Assembly (NCBI RefSeq): GCF_900626095.1
Contig: NZ_UYZZ01000004.1
Span: 310,001-374,000, forward strand
Direction: 5' to 3'
DNA: 64,000 nucleotides
Source of the DNA: Clostridium rectalis
GTDB taxonomy: Bacteria > Bacillota > Clostridia > Clostridiales > Clostridiaceae
Shown here: piece by piece, positions 61,941-64,000 of the stretch
How the letters are laid out: each line of letters begins with the position of its first letter
Numbering within the stretch: the stretch's first letter is position 1
Notes under the pieces: generated by a model
The model's input: the letters and a program-made list of their open reading frames with translations, nothing else
What the model was told of the DNA's origin: nothing
The model's database searches: none
Made by a program: the position numbers and the translations under genes

Positions 61941-64000
61941 ATGAGTAAAAGAAGCCACAAGGCACTAGCAAGTGCTACAGTAATGAGTTTAATATTAACT
62001 TCAACTTTATCCGCTGTTAACGTAAGTGCAGCAGCTACAGTTGAAAGAACAGGTGGAAGCGACAGAATAGCTACTTCACAGGAAGTTGCTAAACAAGTAT
62101 TTGGAAAGGCAGAAACAGTAGTATTAGTTAATGGATACGGATATGCTGACGCTGTAAGTGCAACACCACTTGCAAAACAGTTAAACGCACCAATTCTTTT
62201 AACTAACGAAGCTGAAAAACCATCCGCTGATTTAACAGCAACATTAGCTTCACTTGGAGCTAAAAAAGTTGTTATAGTTGGTGGTACTGGAGTTGTTAAA
62301 ACTGCTTTAGAAACTGAACTTGCAAAATCTTATGAAGTAGAAAGAATTGCAGGAACAAGCAGATATGAAACAAATGCTAATGTTGCTAAAAAAGTTGTTG
62401 AATTAACAAAATCAACTAAGGGTGTTCTAGTAAGTGCAGCAGGATATGCTGATGCATTATCAGTTGCTTCAATAGCAGCATCAAAGGGAATGCCTGTATT
62501 ATTTGGTAATGCAAATGAAGTTCCAGCAGAAGTTAAAGAAGCTGCTAAAGGATTAGAATTAGTAGCAGTTGGTGGAACAGCAGTTTTACCAGATACAGTA
62601 TTAGAATCAGTTAAAGCTACTAGAATAGCTAGTGGTGCTGACAGATTTGAAACTAACTTAAAAGTATTAGAATACTTTGAAGGAGACTTAAAAGACGTTA
62701 AAAACATATTTATGGCAGCAGGTGGAGCTAGTGGAGACGCTAACTTTGCAGATGCTTTAGTTGCATCAGCAGCAGCAGCTAAATATGGTGCTCCAGTTGT
62801 TCTTACTGGATTTGGTGCAAACAAAACTAACGTAGATGCTAGTATTAAATATGTTAAAGACCACATGAAAGATGATAGTAAGGTTACAATCGTTGGTGGA
62901 ACTGGCGTTGTAAGCGAAGATATAGAAAAAGAATTAAAAGGTGAGAAAGCTGAAGGAAAAAATGAAGTTGCTTCAGTTGAAGCTGTAAACTTAAATCAGA
63001 TTAAAGTTAAATTTGCTACTGCAGTTGATGGAGACACAGCTGAAGATGTAAGAAACTATGAATTAGATGGAGAAGAGTTATCAAGTGATAAGGCAGTAGC
63101 TGAACTTCAGGGAAATGATGATGAACTTTTAATTACTATAAATGCTAAAGAAGGACAAGGAAAAGAGAAGACTCTTAAAGTTAAAGAGGGTATCTTAGTT
63201 TCAGATAAATCAAAACTTATTAAAGAAGATGAAAAGAAAGTTACTTTCAAAGATACAGTTGCTCCAACAGTTAAAGATGTAGCTGTAAATGGTAATAAAA
63301 AAGTAATAATTGAATTCTCAGAAGCTGTATTTACAGAAGGAACAACTGAAGAAGCAGCTCTTGAGACAATTGCGGATCAGGTAGAAATAAATAATCGTAC
63401 TATAAAATCAATAGGATATAATACAGACAAAAATGGAGATAATGAATTAGCATATAGTAAATTAAAAAATTCAGTTGAAGCAAAAGGCTATAACAAGAAA
63501 GGATACTTTGTAAATAAAGTTGAATTTTATTTAGATAGTGAAATAGAAAGTGGTACTAATACACTTAAAGTTCCAGAAGGAAAAGATGGAGAATATCTAG
63601 TTGACGCTGCTGGATGGACTATGAAAGAATATAAAGTAGATTTTAAGGTTGATAAAGTTACTGGAGCTCCAAAGGTTAAATCAGTAAAGGGATCAACTGA
63701 TGGAAAAATATATATAAACTTTGATAGAGCATTAGATCAGAAATCTGTTGATGAATGCAAGATTACTTTAAATGATGGTTCTAATTTAGATGTAACTAGA
63801 GATCTTGAGGAAGATGATACTCAGATTAAATTATCAGGAGTTGAAAATATTAGAACAGGTTCTAATACTGTAGAAATATCAAATAAATTAAAAGATGCTT
63901 ATGGAAATAAAATAGACGATGATATAAGAGCAACATTTACTGCAGATAAGGATACTGCTAAGCCAAAGGTTAATTATATATTAACAGTAGATGATAATAC
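61941..64000 (+). CDS. S-layer-type protein with three CWB2 repeats (3' end outside window)
   Basis: The frame runs from ATG 61941 to the window edge, 686 residues. A signal peptide (SKRSHKALASATVMSLILTS, cleavage near VSA at 28-30) is followed by three cell-wall-binding-2 repeats, marked RTGGSDRIATS, RIAGTSRYETN and RIASGADRFETN, each ending in VVIVGGTGVV-like blocks. CWB2 anchors clostridial S-layer proteins to cell-wall polymers. Beyond ~325 come Ig-like beta domains (VTFKDTVAPTVKDVAVNGNKKVIIEFSEAV). Codon use looks better adapted (more GC) than its neighbours, which fits strong expression. Confidence 0.9.
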   Translation, partial: MSKRSHKALASATVMSLILTSTLSAVNVSAAATVERTGGSDRIATSQEVAKQVFGKAETVVLVNGYGYADAVSATPLAKQLNAPILLTNEAEKPSADLTATLASLGAKKVVIVGGTGVVKTALETELAKSYEVERIAGTSRYETNANVAKKVVELTKSTKGVLVSAAGYADALSVASIAASKGMPVLFGNANEVPAEVKEAAKGLELVAVGGTAVLPDTVLESVKATRIASGADRFETNLKVLEYFEGDLKDVKNIFMAAGGASGDANFADALVASAAAAKYGAPVVLTGFGANKTNVDASIKYVKDHMKDDSKVTIVGGTGVVSEDIEKELKGEKAEGKNEVASVEAVNLNQIKVKFATAVDGDTAEDVRNYELDGEELSSDKAVAELQGNDDELLITINAKEGQGKEKTLKVKEGILVSDKSKLIKEDEKKVTFKDTVAPTVKDVAVNGNKKVIIEFSEAVFTEGTTEEAALETIADQVEINNRTIKSIGYNTDKNGDNELAYSKLKNSVEAKGYNKKGYFVNKVEFYLDSEIESGTNTLKVPEGKDGEYLVDAAGWTMKEYKVDFKVDKVTGAPKVKSVKGSTDGKIYINFDRALDQKSVDECKITLNDGSNLDVTRDLEEDDTQIKLSGVENIRTGSNTVEISNKLKDAYGNKIDDDIRATFTADKDTAKPKVNYILTVDDN

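Noticed and set aside
62330-62866. 178-residue minus-strand ORF rich in Ala/Pro/Ser
   Set aside because: It is the reverse of the S-layer gene's CWB2 repeats; its open frame results from the codon bias of that gene.

Overview
This is an AT-rich (very low GC by eye) chromosomal window from an anaerobic, spore-forming Firmicute, most likely Clostridium sensu stricto of the C. botulinum/C. sporogenes type. The support is rubrerythrin, FeoAB, an ATP-dependent 2-hydroxyacyl-CoA dehydratase activator, CWB2-type S-layer repeats, PL-like/DUF346 repeats, strong GGAGG ribosome sites and frequent TTG/GTG starts. No tRNA, rRNA, CRISPR array, prophage or transposase was seen. The two ends cut genes: a mannitol-dehydrogenase-family gene at the left and an S-layer-type gene at the right.

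Layout. 0-7 kb: a sugar-alcohol dehydrogenase tail, DNA polymerase IV, a membrane 4Fe-4S protein behind a clear promoter/operator, a LiaF/DUF4097-like pair, rubrerythrin and a nucleobase permease. 7-14 kb: a sugar-acid locus (IclR regulator, KDPG aldolase, KDG kinase, GntR regulator, IlvD/Edd dehydratase, GntP permease), which together make a semi-phosphorylative Entner-Doudoroff route from an imported aldonate to pyruvate and glyceraldehyde-3-phosphate. 15-21 kb: an amino-acid permease, then an ABC transporter with three different membrane subunits, lying between two 110-bp direct repeats about 90% identical and preceded by a possible short peptide ORF and a hairpin. 20.7-25.6 kb: a divergent catabolic locus (RpiR regulator, permease, cytosolic class-A-beta-lactamase-fold hydrolase, and on the other strand an N-acyl-D-amino-acid deacylase). 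25.7-36.9 kb: acetyltransferase, FeoAB, DtxR-type regulator, a lone kinase-like protein, an unknown protein, TetR-SulP pair, a lipoprotein with an in-frame stop, and an SDR.

37-46 kb: a DUF346/PLL-type propeller with a Tyr/Asn-rich head, patatin, metallo-hydrolase, VanW protein and a three-gene 2-hydroxyacyl-CoA dehydratase-activator cluster, followed by 60-bp tandem repeats. 46-54 kb: a Crp/Fnr (YeiL-type) regulator divergent from two YdcZ-type transporters, an EAL-HDOD protein, and an ABC-exporter operon ending in a MerR-GyrI regulator; its promoter has the 19-bp spacer and palindrome typical of MerR control. 54-64 kb: phosphomannose isomerase, MnmM, a frameshifted PocR-histidine kinase, Na/Pi cotransporter, SEC-C protein, acyltransferase and the S-layer-type gene.

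The most interesting items are the repeat-flanked ABC locus with its candidate peptide ORF, the MerR-GyrI self-regulated exporter, the RpiR/D-acyl-amino-acid locus with an unusual cytosolic serine hydrolase, the propeller fusion protein, the split dehydratase-activator cluster, and two genes broken or recoded near homopolymer or dinucleotide tracts. All calls come from reading the sequence; no database search was run.
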